Notes: generated by a model from the letters alone, not told the origin. Positions 1 to 7,911 are shown, numbered from the stretch's first letter. The stretch is DNA of 13,560 bases from JBEKZQ01 sp049509675 (GCA_049509675.1 JBEKZQ010000140.1:1-13560); one strand, 5' to 3'. Numbers and translations are program-made.

Positions 1-422
1 AGCGTCGCCCTGTCGCCGGGCTCTCGGCCGTCAGCAGCATTATCGAGGCCTCCGAAGGCCGCGTGGGGATGCAGATCTTGCAGACGTTGGCCCAGCACGA
101 CCGGGCGTTGGCCGAGCGACTTGGGCCACGGCCCATGCGGTTCGAGGACCTGGCCCGATTGGATAGCGACGAGTTGGCCGAGGTTTTCCAGGCGGCCGGC
201 CGCGAGTTGACGGCACTGGCGCTCTTGGGCGCCGGGGAAGAGCTCGTCGCGCGCGTGGCCAGCCGGCTCTCGGCGCCGGAAGCCGACTGGCTGAGCGAAC
301 AGTTGGAACATCCGCGTCCGGTCCGGCTGCGCGAGGTGGAGGATGCCCGGCGGCAGATCGCCCAATTGGCCCAGCACCTGGCCTTCCAGTCGCGGCACCG
401 CGGCGTGAAAGCCGCCGCATAG
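1..422 (+). CDS. fliG: FliG, flagellar motor switch protein (C-terminal part; 5' end outside window)
   Basis: FliG forms the switch ring at the cytoplasmic face of the MS ring and is the rotor part that contacts the stator. The frame is open from base 3, so the gene begins upstream; about 139 residues are present. The fragment covers the end of the middle domain and the whole C-terminal domain. The latter is recognised by FEDL...LD, a LALLGA stretch (usually LALKGA), and PVRLREVEDAR before the final helix. Aligned without gaps to E. coli FliG, the torque-helix charges are mostly changed: K264 is Leu, R281 is Pro, D288 is Glu, D289 is Gln, and R297 is kept. It ends with TAG, 16 bases before fliH. 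Identity is secure from the domain pattern and from fliH-fliI following; the functional meaning of the lost charges is inference. Confidence 0.93.
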   Translation, partial: RRPVAGLSAVSSIIEASEGRVGMQILQTLAQHDRALAERLGPRPMRFEDLARLDSDELAEVFQAAGRELTALALLGAGEELVARVASRLSAPEADWLSEQLEHPRPVRLREVEDARRQIAQLAQHLAFQSRHRGVKAAA

Positions 423-438
423 GAAAACAGTTTGCACC

Positions 439-1083
439 ATGCCTACCGTCATTCGAGCCGCCGATCACCAACAAAGCGCCAGCGGCGTGGCCTTCAATTT
501 CGACGATCTGGCAGCGGAGGCGAAAGGCTACCTGGACAAGATCCGCGCCGAGGCCGCCGCCATCATCGCCAAGGCCGGACAAGAGTCCGAGGGCATTCGC
601 AAGCGGGCTGAAATGGAGGGCCGGCAAGCGGCCATGGCGGCCACCGAGGAGATCATACGCAAACAACTGGCCAGCGCCCTGGCCGCCCTGCGTCAGGCGG
701 CGCTGGAGATTGGGCAGGCCCGGCAGGCGTGGCTCTCGCACTGGGAAGCCAGCGGCGTACATGTCGCGGCGTCGATCGCCCGGCGCGTGATTCGCCGCGA
801 GCTGAAACATCAGCCCGAGATCACCCTGGGCCTGGTGCGCGAAGCGCTGGAACTGGCCGCCGGGAGCAGCGAGGTGCGGCTGTGCCTTCATCCAACCGAT
901 CAACAGGCCCTGGGCCGCCAGGTGCAACTGCTGGTCGAGGAGCTTTCCGGCTTGGGAGCCGTCGAGGTCCGCTCCGACCCGGCCATCACCTGCGGCGGCT
1001 GCCGCGTGGAGACCCGCTTCGGCGTGATCGACCAGCAGTTCGAGGCGCAATTGGCCCGAATCGAAGAAGAGCTAAACCAATAA
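439..1083 (+). CDS. fliH: FliH, flagellar export ATPase regulator/stator
   Basis: A 214-residue FliH-family protein. FliH dimers bind FliI, restrain its ATPase activity and link it to the C-ring (through FliN) and the export gate. It resembles the peripheral stalk of F/V-ATPases. Residues about 25-105 are Ala/Glu/Lys/Gln-rich and predicted to be a long coiled coil. The section around 108-142 (ASIARRVIRRELKHQPEI) matches the conserved FliH/YscL C-terminal domain, followed by a β-rich end with a DPAITCGGCRVET motif close to the family's GGC.VET pattern. The length is within the usual 200-250. The start ATG at 439 is the first after the fliG stop, with only a weak AGGAAAA upstream. fliI begins 9 bases after the stop, consistent with one transcript. 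Confidence 0.93.
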   Translation: MPTVIRAADHQQSASGVAFNFDDLAAEAKGYLDKIRAEAAAIIAKAGQESEGIRKRAEMEGRQAAMAATEEIIRKQLASALAALRQAALEIGQARQAWLSHWEASGVHVAASIARRVIRRELKHQPEITLGLVREALELAAGSSEVRLCLHPTDQQALGRQVQLLVEELSGLGAVEVRSDPAITCGGCRVETRFGVIDQQFEAQLARIEEELNQ

Positions 1084-1092
1084 CCGTTCACC

Positions 1093-2424
1093 ATGTTCAC
1101 CGAACAACTCAACGCCATCATGCCGACGGCCCTGACCGGGAGCGTGGCGCAAACGGTCGGGATGACCATTGCCGCCGCCGGTTTTCCGGCGCCCGTGGGC
1201 GCGGTGGCGGAGATCCAGCGCGAGGCGGCGGAGCCCCTGCCGGCCGAGGTGATCGGGTTCCGCGATCAGCATACGCTGCTCTATCCGCTGGGCGACCCCG
1301 GCGGGATCCGCCACGGCAACCGCGTTCGCTTGGCGCGGACTTCGCGCTGGCTGCGCGTGGGCGATGAATTGCTGGGGCGCGTGATCGACGCCTTCGGCAA
1401 CGTCGTCGATCACAAGCCGCCGCCCGTGCTGCACGCGCGCAGCGCTTTCCATCGCCCGCCGCCGCATCCCTGCAACCGGCCGCGGATCCACGAGCCGCTG
1501 GCCACGGGCGTTCGCGCCCTGGACGGCCTGCTGAGCGTGGGAAAAGGGCAGCGGCTGGGCATCTTTGCCGGTTCCGGCGTGGGCAAGAGCGTGCTGTTGG
1601 GAATGATGGCCCGATACACCGCGGCCGACGTCATCGTCATCGGGCTGATCGGCGAGCGCGGGCGCGAGGTGAACGAGTTCCTGGAGTGCGACCTGGGGGC
1701 CGGCGGGCTGGCCAAGAGCGTGGTGGTCGTGGCCAGCAGCGACGAACCGGCCCTGGTCCGCGTGCGCGCCGCATCCACCGCCGCCGCGATCGCCGAATAC
1801 TTTCGCGACCAAGGCAGGGACGTCCTGCTGTTGATCGATTCGATTACCCGCTTCGCACTGGCCCAGCGGGAGATCGGCCTGGCCGCGGGCGAGCCGCCGG
1901 CCACGCGCGGCTATCCGCCCTCGGTGTTCGCGGTGCTGCCGAAACTGGTGGAACGCGCCGGCCGCAGCTCCGCCGGCAGCATCACCGCCTTCCTCACGGT
2001 CCTTGTGGAAGCCGACGATCCCAATGAACCGATCGGCGACGCCCTGCGCGGCCTGCTGGACGGCCACATCTGGCTCTCCCGCAACCTGGCCTCGCGCGGC
2101 CATTACCCGGCCATCGACGTGCTGCAAAGCCTCAGCCGCTTGATGCCCGAAGTGACCTCCGAAGAACATCGCCGGGCGGCCTTCGGCCTGCGCGAGTTGC
2201 TGGCCGCCTATCGCGATCATGAAGACCTGATCTCCATCGGCGCCTATCGCCGCGGCAGCAATCGCGCGGTCGATTGCGCCATCGACTTGCAGGAGGATCT
2301 CAATGCGTATCTGCGGCAAGCCGTGGCAGAGCCCTCCACGGCGGAACAGTCGCGGGCCGGCCTGCTGCGCATCCATCAACAATACTCCAAGCGTCTTCAC
2401 GGTGAAACGGCCGCTGCCCCATGA
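1093..2424 (+). CDS. fliI: FliI, flagellum-specific export ATPase
   Basis: A 443-residue ATPase of the type III export apparatus, homologous to F1-β. It energises chaperone release and loading of axial proteins at the export gate. Walker A (AGSGVGKS) is at residues 159-166, the catalytic Glu at 188 in GERGREV, and Walker B (DVLLLIDSITR) at 243-253. ATRGYPPSVFAVLPKL (270-285) and SRNLASRGHYPAIDVL (329-344) are typical of FliI/YscN proteins. The N-terminal β-barrel (about 15-100) and C-terminal helical domain (after 350) are both present, and the length is normal. No strong Shine-Dalgarno precedes the ATG at 1093; translation may be coupled to fliH. The stop overlaps the fliJ start (ATGA at 2421-2424), so the two are translationally coupled. 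Confidence 0.97.
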   Translation: MFTEQLNAIMPTALTGSVAQTVGMTIAAAGFPAPVGAVAEIQREAAEPLPAEVIGFRDQHTLLYPLGDPGGIRHGNRVRLARTSRWLRVGDELLGRVIDAFGNVVDHKPPPVLHARSAFHRPPPHPCNRPRIHEPLATGVRALDGLLSVGKGQRLGIFAGSGVGKSVLLGMMARYTAADVIVIGLIGERGREVNEFLECDLGAGGLAKSVVVVASSDEPALVRVRAASTAAAIAEYFRDQGRDVLLLIDSITRFALAQREIGLAAGEPPATRGYPPSVFAVLPKLVERAGRSSAGSITAFLTVLVEADDPNEPIGDALRGLLDGHIWLSRNLASRGHYPAIDVLQSLSRLMPEVTSEEHRRAAFGLRELLAAYRDHEDLISIGAYRRGSNRAVDCAIDLQEDLNAYLRQAVAEPSTAEQSRAGLLRIHQQYSKRLHGETAAAP

Positions 2425-2975
2425 GCCAGTTCCAGTTCCGACTAGCGACGCTATTGCGGCTCCGCGAGGTGACTCGCGACCAACGGCGGGCGGCCCTGGC
2501 CGAGGCCTACCGCGTGGACGCCGTGTTGCGCGAGCGACTGGGCCGGGTCGTCGCTGAAATCGAGGCCCTGAAGGCTGAGTGCCGCCAGGCCGCCGCACCG
2601 GGCGCCGTCGACGTCCAACGGCTCGTGCAGGCGCAGCGCTACGAGCTCGCCCTGCGCCTGCAACATGCGCAAATCGCCCGACAGTGCGAAACAGTGGCGG
2701 CCGAAATCCAACGCCGCCAGCAAATGCTCCTGGAAGCCAATCGCGACGTGCGGACCCTGGAAAAACTCCGCGACCGGCAGGCCGAGAAGCATGCCCTCGA
2801 GCAACAAAGGCAGGACGCGAAACGCATGGATGAAATCGCCCAACAGCGCTTCATGCGGCAGGTAATGACCGCTGAGCCGGGAGAAATGCAAAGCGGCGAG
2901 TTGATCCAGCGGCAGGCGATGCTCGGCGGCACGGGCCGGCGGTTGAGCCATCGCTGTCAGGAGAATGTCCCATGA
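2421..2975 (+). CDS. fliJ: FliJ, export ATPase central stalk/chaperone escort
   Basis: A 184-residue, mostly helical protein directly after fliI. FliJ inserts into the FliI hexamer like the γ subunit of F1 and connects it to FlhA. The start MSQFQFRLATLLRLREVTRD matches the FliJ N-terminus. The charged coiled coil from about 110-145, with LEKLRDRQAEKHALEQQ and then DEIAQQRF, matches its C-terminal signature. It is longer than the usual ~147 residues: the extra part is mainly a poorly conserved tail after residue 150. Both ends overlap neighbours by 4 bases (ATGA at 2421 with fliI, and at 2972 with the next gene), which indicates tight translational coupling. Confidence 0.9.
   Translation: MSQFQFRLATLLRLREVTRDQRRAALAEAYRVDAVLRERLGRVVAEIEALKAECRQAAAPGAVDVQRLVQAQRYELALRLQHAQIARQCETVAAEIQRRQQMLLEANRDVRTLEKLRDRQAEKHALEQQRQDAKRMDEIAQQRFMRQVMTAEPGEMQSGELIQRQAMLGGTGRRLSHRCQENVP
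2959..2964 (+). promoter_or_regulatory. Shine-Dalgarno AGGAGA for the MotE-like gene
   Basis: AGGAGA lies 7 bases before the ATG at 2972 and inside the end of fliJ. It is one of the few strong ribosome binding sites in the cluster and fixes the start of the downstream gene. Confidence 0.7.
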
Positions 2976-3667
2976 TCGGCAAACTGCTGCGGCTGGCCGG
3001 CTTTCTGATCGTCTATGCGTGCGTTGCCACGGTCATTTCCCTGGCGGTGCTCGCGGCCTGGTTCGCCCACGCCTGGAAACTCGACCGCGGCCGGCTGATT
3101 CAAGCCCTGGCCGTCGCCCAGGGAATCGACGTGCAGGCCCTGAAAGAGCAGACGGGGGCCCAGCGCGAGGAGCCCTCCCGGGAAGAACCCTCGTACGAGC
3201 AGATCCTCGAAGCCCGGGCGGTGAAGAACCGCAACCTGGAGCTGCGCGAGCAATCGCTGCAGAATGACAGCCGGCAACTCCGCTCCGAGCTGGACAAGTT
3301 TGCCGAGGAGAAGAATCGCTACCTGCAAGCCCGGGATGCGTTTCAGAAATCGCTGCTTGCCGTGCAGAAAGGCGCGGCGGCCAGCGGCCTGGAAGACGTC
3401 CGCACGACGCTGGAGACGGTCAAGCCCAAGCAGGCCAAGGAACTGCTGGCGCAAATGCTGGAACGCAAGGATCTGGACGAAGCGGTAGTCTTGTTGGCCG
3501 GCATGTCGGAGGGCAAACGGGCCAAGATCTTCGCCGAGTTCAAGACCCCCGCGGAAATGGAACAACTGGGCGAGGTCCTGCGACGCATCGGACAGGGAAT
3601 TCCGACCACGACCATTGCCGAGAGCGCGCAAAAACAACTTCCACCGACGAAGAGGCCGGAGCTATAA
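2972..3667 (+). CDS. MotE/YlxF-like membrane protein with MgtE_N-like domain
   Basis: A 231-residue protein with one N-terminal membrane helix (residues about 9-31), a charged predicted coiled coil (about 75-130), and a C-terminal helical domain (about 140-207). The latter resembles the MgtE N-terminal/FliG-like right-handed superhelix: KPKQAKELLAQM, then DEAVVLLAGMSEGKRAKIFAEF. Proteins of this build directly follow fliJ in many bacteria (MotE in rhizobia, YlxF in Bacillus). In rhizobia MotE acts as a periplasmic chaperone for the motility protein MotC. A small direct repeat, REEPS-REEPS, lies at 66-74. The start overlaps the fliJ stop, with a good AGGAGA at 2959-2964. The exact role here is not known; topology predicts most of the protein outside the cytoplasmic membrane. 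Its presence without motA/motB nearby is notable. Confidence 0.75.
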   Translation: MIGKLLRLAGFLIVYACVATVISLAVLAAWFAHAWKLDRGRLIQALAVAQGIDVQALKEQTGAQREEPSREEPSYEQILEARAVKNRNLELREQSLQNDSRQLRSELDKFAEEKNRYLQARDAFQKSLLAVQKGAAASGLEDVRTTLETVKPKQAKELLAQMLERKDLDEAVVLLAGMSEGKRAKIFAEFKTPAEMEQLGEVLRRIGQGIPTTTIAESAQKQLPPTKRPEL

Positions 3668-3668
3668 C

Positions 3669-5057
3669 ATGATCACCGTGTCGGACAACTTGCGCAAGAT
3701 TGGCGCCAACACGCCCGGCGAGCACGACGCGGCCGGAACCTCCATGCCGAGCCCCGACGGGGCCGAATCGTTCGGCGAGTACTTGCACCGCGCACAGAAG
3801 GCCCCGTCGCAATCCGAGTCGCCGACGACCGCGGCCAACCACGTGCAGGCCGCAGCGCAAACGCAGACGGCGCAAGGGGCCAACCAGAGCGCGGCCGCTG
3901 ATCCGCCGCCTGCACATCCCCCCGGGACCTCGCAGGACAACGGTGCCGCGGCGCCGCAAACGAAGAAACCAACCGATGCCCAGCGGCAATCGCCCGCTGT
4001 TGCCGGCTGCGTCGGGCCATCGCTGGTCCTCCCCGCGGCCGCAAGCGCGACAGTGACCGGCGTTGCACCCCTCGCGGCGGAACCAAGCCGCACGGGCGAT
4101 GCCACCCGCCAAGAGGCTGACGCCTCGCGCGCGCCTGAGGCCTCGCGTTCCCTCGGCGCCTGCTGCTCGCCTGTCGTCGCCCCGCCTGTCGTAATGGCCG
4201 CCGCCGTGAATGTTGCCAATGCCGCCGTTTCGAGCACCGGCACGGATTCTAGCGACAGCCAAGTACAGACCGCCCCGGTCGCGCCGACCGTCAAGTCAAG
4301 CGTGCCACTGCCGCCGGCCGCCAAGGCCGTCGATTCCAACGCCAGAGCGTCCGATTCTTCCGGTCTATCTGCCGCGGAGGTCATCGGCGCGGCCGGCGAG
4401 GACATATCCGTCCCAGCGGCAGCGGACGCCCAAGGGGTGGCTGCGCCGCGAAAATCGGCGGCGGCCGATCCGAAGGCGAATCTTGATGCGCCCTCGGCGC
4501 AGGCCGACTCCTCCGGCGCGACATCCACGGCGCCGGTTGCGCCGCATCGAGAGGCGAACCCGGCCGCGCAGTCCGGCTCGGCATCGCCGGCACAAGGCAC
4601 GGCCGACCTCAGTTCCGCGGATCGCGTCCGCTTCGTACAGCGGGTGGAGCAGGCATTCCAGTCGATCAGCGGCGGGGGCAGCCTGCGGCTGAGGCTCAGC
4701 CCGCCCGAACTCGGTTCCCTGCGATTAGAGATCAATGTCCGCAACGGAGAACTGACGGCCAAAGTCGAGACCGACAACAGCGCTGCGCGGAGTCTGTTGT
4801 TGGACAACTTGCCGGCCCTTCGGGACCGCCTGGCACAACAGGACATCAAGATCCAGCAGTTCGACGTCAGCCTGGCCGGTGGTTCCGGCGGTGGAGCGCG
4901 CGACTGGACGGCCCGGAACTCCGAGTCGTTCGCGCGTGCGGGCAGTTCGCTTCCAGCGCCTTCCGCGCCGGCCGAGAGCCAGGCCGCGCCGACCCTTTCG
5001 GACACAACCGCCCGATATCGACTGGACGCCGGGGGGCGATTGAACGTGATTGTGTGA
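3669..5057 (+). CDS. fliK: FliK, hook-length control protein
   Basis: A 462-residue FliK: the secreted molecular ruler that ends hook growth by switching FlhB specificity. The N-terminal ~310 residues are low-complexity, rich in Ala, Pro, Ser and Thr, as expected of the ruler part. The C-terminal Flg_hook domain (about 318-408) is clear: LRLRLSPPELGSLRLEI, then GELTAKVETDNSAARSLLLDNLPALRDRL, ending in IQQFDVSL. A 55-residue polar tail follows. The frame is open upstream to 3615, but ATG 3669 is preferred: GGAG lies at 3658-3661 with 7 bases spacing, and it starts just after the preceding TAA. A CC pair near residue 175 is uncommon in secreted flagellar proteins. FlhB is encoded in the same cluster. 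Confidence 0.92.
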   Translation: MITVSDNLRKIGANTPGEHDAAGTSMPSPDGAESFGEYLHRAQKAPSQSESPTTAANHVQAAAQTQTAQGANQSAAADPPPAHPPGTSQDNGAAAPQTKKPTDAQRQSPAVAGCVGPSLVLPAAASATVTGVAPLAAEPSRTGDATRQEADASRAPEASRSLGACCSPVVAPPVVMAAAVNVANAAVSSTGTDSSDSQVQTAPVAPTVKSSVPLPPAAKAVDSNARASDSSGLSAAEVIGAAGEDISVPAAADAQGVAAPRKSAAADPKANLDAPSAQADSSGATSTAPVAPHREANPAAQSGSASPAQGTADLSSADRVRFVQRVEQAFQSISGGGSLRLRLSPPELGSLRLEINVRNGELTAKVETDNSAARSLLLDNLPALRDRLAQQDIKIQQFDVSLAGGSGGGARDWTARNSESFARAGSSLPAPSAPAESQAAPTLSDTTARYRLDAGGRLNVIV

Positions 5058-5082
5058 ACGCCAGTGTTTCGATTACCAGAGC

Positions 5083-5088
5083 AAGGAG
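5083..5088 (+). promoter_or_regulatory. Shine-Dalgarno AAGGAG deciding the flgD start
   Basis: AAGGAG ends 9 bases before the ATG at 5098. It supports this start over an in-frame upstream ATG near 5050 that would overlap fliK. Confidence 0.7.
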
Positions 5089-5097
5089 TCGTCCATT

Positions 5098-5526
5098 ATG
5101 TCTACCACCTCAGTTGCGGGCATTTCCGGTCAAAGCGGACCGCAAGACCCGACCCAGAGCGATCCCATGGCCAAACTCACCTCCAGCGACTTCATCAAGA
5201 TGCTGGTCGCGGAGATGCAGAACCAGGATCCCACGCAGCCCATGGATAATTCGCAAGTCCTGCAGGAGATCAGTCAGATCGACGCCGTGGAAGCGAACCA
5301 GCAGCTCAGCACCACGCTGCAATCGATGATGCTGGGACAGAACCTGAGCGCCGCCAACAACCTGCTGCAGCGGACGATCCAGGGTACGACCGCCAGCGGC
5401 CAGAGCATCACCGGGCCGGTGACCAGCGTTACGGTCCAGAACAACACGGTGCAATTGAACGTCGGCAACAGCGCCGTTCCCTTGAACAACGTTACGGGGA
5501 TCGTTTCCAGTAGCAGCGGCAGCTAA
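5098..5526 (+). CDS. flgD: FlgD, hook cap/scaffolding protein (short form)
   Basis: A 142-residue FlgD. FlgD caps the growing hook and helps FlgE subunits polymerise. The N-terminal signature is clear at residues 31-51 (DFIKMLVAEMQNQDPTQPMDN), followed by the QEISQIDAVEANQQL helix. After about 88 there is only one small β-rich segment (NLLQRTIQG...VTSVTVQNNTVQLNVG), which fits the Tudor-like part of the FlgD C-terminal region. The Ig/FnIII-like domain seen in ~220-230-residue enterobacterial FlgD is absent. The protein ends in a Ser-rich tail. It follows fliK and precedes flgE, the usual order. Confidence 0.92.
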   Translation: MSTTSVAGISGQSGPQDPTQSDPMAKLTSSDFIKMLVAEMQNQDPTQPMDNSQVLQEISQIDAVEANQQLSTTLQSMMLGQNLSAANNLLQRTIQGTTASGQSITGPVTSVTVQNNTVQLNVGNSAVPLNNVTGIVSSSSGS

Positions 5527-5620
5527 CGAGGACCCGCGGCTGATGACTTTCGCGCGACCGACGAGTATCTTGCCCATGTGCAACAAACCCAAGAAAACCC
5601 GGCATGCGAGGAGATAAACC
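5527..5620 (+). other. flgD-flgE intergenic spacer
   Basis: This 94-base spacer is one of only four spacers above 80 bases in the cluster. I see no credible sigma-54 (-24/-12) or sigma-28 promoter in it. It ends with a strong Shine-Dalgarno, GAGGAGAT at 5608-5615, 5 bases before the flgE ATG, consistent with high expression of the hook subunit. Confidence 0.6.
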
Positions 5621-7711
5621 ATGAGTTTGGCTTCGGCAATGAGCACGGCCCTGAGCGGCATGAACGCCTCCGAGACCATGATCGACGTGATCGGCAATAA
5701 CCTGGCCAATGCGAACACGGTGGGCTTCAAGTCCTCCCAGGCCACGTTCGCCACGCAGTTCCTGCAGACGCAAAGCCTGGGATCGGCCCCCAGCGGCAAT
5801 GACGGCGGCACCAATCCGCAGCAGATCGGCCTGGGCACGTTGGTCGCCGACATCACGCCCAACTTCACCCAGGGAACGATCGAAACCAGTTCCAACCCCA
5901 ACGACCTGGCGATCCAGGGCGACGGCTTCTTCATCGTGCAAGGGTCCACCGGACAGCAACTCTACACCCGCAGCGGTGTCTTGCAGATGAACAGCAACAA
6001 CCAACTGGAGACTTCCACCGGCAACCTGCTGCTGGGTTACGGCGTCAACAACCAGTATCAGATCAACTCGACCAGCCTGCAGCCGCTGGAGATCCCGCTG
6101 GGCAACGCCATGGCCGCCCAGGCCACGCAGAACGCGACCCTGCAGGGCAGCTTGAGTCCCACCGGCGCGGTTGCCAACCAGGCCAGCATCCTGCAATCCG
6201 GCATTCTCACCGACGGCCAGTACACCTACCCGCAGACCGCGGCCACCGCCGCCGCCAACGGCGCGGGCGCGCTCTCGGGCACGTACCAGTACTACGTGAC
6301 CTACGTCGACGCCGACGGGCATGAAAGTCGCCCCAGTCCCGTGGCGGAAGTGACCGGGCTGAGCAGCAACCAGGTCCAGGTCACCTTGCCCAGCGACGAT
6401 CCCGGCAGCTACGTGAAGCGGTACATCTATCGCAGCGTCAACAGTCCGGCCGGCGACACCAATTTCTATCGCGTGGGTGAAGTCGACGACATGACCGCGG
6501 GATCCACCTTCAGCGACGACAACCCCGACGCCTCGATTGTCAACAACCCGACGCTCAGCATGTACGGACCACCCATCAGCGATTCCACGCTTGTCCAGAA
6601 CCTCGTGAGCTACGACGGCACCAACTATAACCAGGTCTTCCCGCAACTTGGCACGCTGCAATTCACCGGCACCCTGGGCGGCACGCAACTGACAACGAAG
6701 AGTCTCCAGCTTACCGACACCACCACGGTCAAGCAACTGGCCGACTTTCTCTCCGACTCGCTCGGCGTTGTGCCGAGCCCCGGGCCGGACAGCAACAGTC
6801 CGATCCCGGACGACGGCGCCACGGGCGATGCGCCCGGGGCATCGATCGTCAACGGCCAGATCCGCATCGTCGGCAACAACGGCACGGCCAACGACATCAG
6901 CCTCGGGTCCTCCGGCTTGCAACTGCTCACCAATGGCAGTTCTTCCCAACAACTGAGCATCAACATGGGGTTCAGCCAAACTCAAACCGCCCAGGGACAA
7001 AGCGTGTCCACCGACATGATCGCCTACGACTCGTTGGGCATCGCGCTGCCGGTGCGAATTACCGCCGTCCTCGAGCAAAGCAACAGCGCCAACACGGTCT
7101 ATCGCTGGTTCGCCGATTCCGGCAGCAACGACCCCGCCTCCGGCGCCTCGATCGCCTGCGGAACGGGTTTGATCAAGTTCGACGGGTCGGGCAACTTCAT
7201 CTCGGCCACGAACTCAACCGTCACGATCGCCCGGGCTCACGAACCCTCGGTCAATCCGCTGACTTTCAATTTGAACTTTTCCCAACTTTCCGGCCTGGCC
7301 TCGTCCACGTCCAGCCTGACCGTGTCGCAACAGGACGGTTCCGCGCCGGGCGTGCTCTCCAGCTACAACATCGGAACCGACGGTGCCATTCGCGGCGTAT
7401 TCAACAATGGCGTGACGCGCGATCTCGGTCAGATCCAACTGGCCCACTTCAGCAACCCCGCCGGCCTGGAGCAACAGGGCCAAAACCTGTTCGCGGCCGG
7501 CGTCGATTCCGGATTGCCCGTGACCGCGAACCCCGGCCAGCAGGGCAACGGCACCATCGTCTCCGACGCCATCGAGCAATCCAATACCGACATCGGCGGC
7601 AACCTGACCGAACTGATCCTGGCCTCCACGCAGTACCAGGGCAACGCCCGCGTGATCACCACCACCGAGCAGTTGTTCAGCGTCCTGCTGACCCTCAATA
7701 CGCAAGCATGA
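5621..7711 (+). CDS. flgE: FlgE, flagellar hook protein (long form with FnIII-like insertion)
   Basis: A 696-residue hook subunit, against ~400 in enterobacteria. The N-terminal rod/hook signature (ALSGMNASETMIDVIGNNLANANTVGFK, starting near residue 10) forms the D0/Dc part. LAIQGDGFFIVQ at 96-107 and YTRSGVLQMNSNNQLET are standard FlgE/FlgG motifs. The C-terminus (SNTDIGGNLTELILASTQYQGNARVITTTEQLFSVLLTL) is the conserved flagellar D0 helix. Residues about 215-310 contain an inserted domain with GTYQYYVTYVDADGHESRPSP, VQVTLPS and YIYRSVNS, a pattern typical of an FnIII-like β-sandwich. A further surface domain (about 355-445) carries a VKQLADFLSDSLG helix. There is no signal peptide, as expected for type III export. 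The stop overlaps flbD (ATGA at 7708). Confidence 0.96.
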   Translation: MSLASAMSTALSGMNASETMIDVIGNNLANANTVGFKSSQATFATQFLQTQSLGSAPSGNDGGTNPQQIGLGTLVADITPNFTQGTIETSSNPNDLAIQGDGFFIVQGSTGQQLYTRSGVLQMNSNNQLETSTGNLLLGYGVNNQYQINSTSLQPLEIPLGNAMAAQATQNATLQGSLSPTGAVANQASILQSGILTDGQYTYPQTAATAAANGAGALSGTYQYYVTYVDADGHESRPSPVAEVTGLSSNQVQVTLPSDDPGSYVKRYIYRSVNSPAGDTNFYRVGEVDDMTAGSTFSDDNPDASIVNNPTLSMYGPPISDSTLVQNLVSYDGTNYNQVFPQLGTLQFTGTLGGTQLTTKSLQLTDTTTVKQLADFLSDSLGVVPSPGPDSNSPIPDDGATGDAPGASIVNGQIRIVGNNGTANDISLGSSGLQLLTNGSSSQQLSINMGFSQTQTAQGQSVSTDMIAYDSLGIALPVRITAVLEQSNSANTVYRWFADSGSNDPASGASIACGTGLIKFDGSGNFISATNSTVTIARAHEPSVNPLTFNLNFSQLSGLASSTSSLTVSQQDGSAPGVLSSYNIGTDGAIRGVFNNGVTRDLGQIQLAHFSNPAGLEQQGQNLFAAGVDSGLPVTANPGQQGNGTIVSDAIEQSNTDIGGNLTELILASTQYQGNARVITTTEQLFSVLLTLNTQA

Positions 7712-7911
7712 TCAAGCTTACCCGACTGGGAGGCGAGCCCCTGCTGCTGAACGCCGACTTGATCCAGTATGTCGAGGCCCGGCCCGACACGTTCATTACC
7801 CTCACCACGGGCCAGCGCCTGGTCGTGACCGAATCGATGGACGAGGTGCTGCGGCGTGCGGTCGCCTATCAGCAGGCCAAACACATGCTTCCTCCGCCAA
7901 AATCGTCATAG
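7708..7911 (+). CDS. flbD: FlbD/SwrD family small flagellar protein
   Basis: A 67-residue protein matching the FlbD (SwrD) family. It opens with MIKLTRLGGEPLLLNADLIQ, continues with the pattern VEARPDTFITLTTGQRLVV, and ends in a helix with a lysine-rich tail. In Bacillus SwrD supports flagellar torque; elsewhere the role is unclear. It is translationally coupled to flgE through a 4-base overlap. In the common arrangement motA and motB follow directly; here a 136-base spacer and fliL follow instead. Not the sigma-54 activator of Caulobacter that shares the name FlbD. Confidence 0.88.
   Translation: MIKLTRLGGEPLLLNADLIQYVEARPDTFITLTTGQRLVVTESMDEVLRRAVAYQQAKHMLPPPKSS

Noticed and set aside
1072..2598. 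Long minus-strand open frame (508 codons) opposite fliI
   Set aside because: It mirrors a clear FliI gene; its translation is His/Gln/Gly/Arg-rich without family motifs, as usual for antisense frames in GC-rich DNA.
3615..3668. Earlier in-frame start for fliK
   Set aside because: It would overlap the MotE-like gene by more than 50 bases with a basic, unconserved N-terminus; ATG 3669 has GGAG at good spacing.
3662..5005. Long minus-strand open frame (447 codons) opposite fliK
   Set aside because: Low-complexity Ala/Ser/Arg product arising from the Ala/Pro-rich FliK ruler; no ribosome binding site or motif.
5050..5097. Upstream ATG extending FlgD by 16 residues
   Set aside because: The extension overlaps the fliK end, resembles no FlgD N-terminus, and AAGGAG is correctly spaced for ATG 5098.
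5492..7078. Minus-strand open frame (528 codons) opposite flgE
   Set aside because: Antisense shadow of a well-supported FlgE gene, with no recognisable domain.
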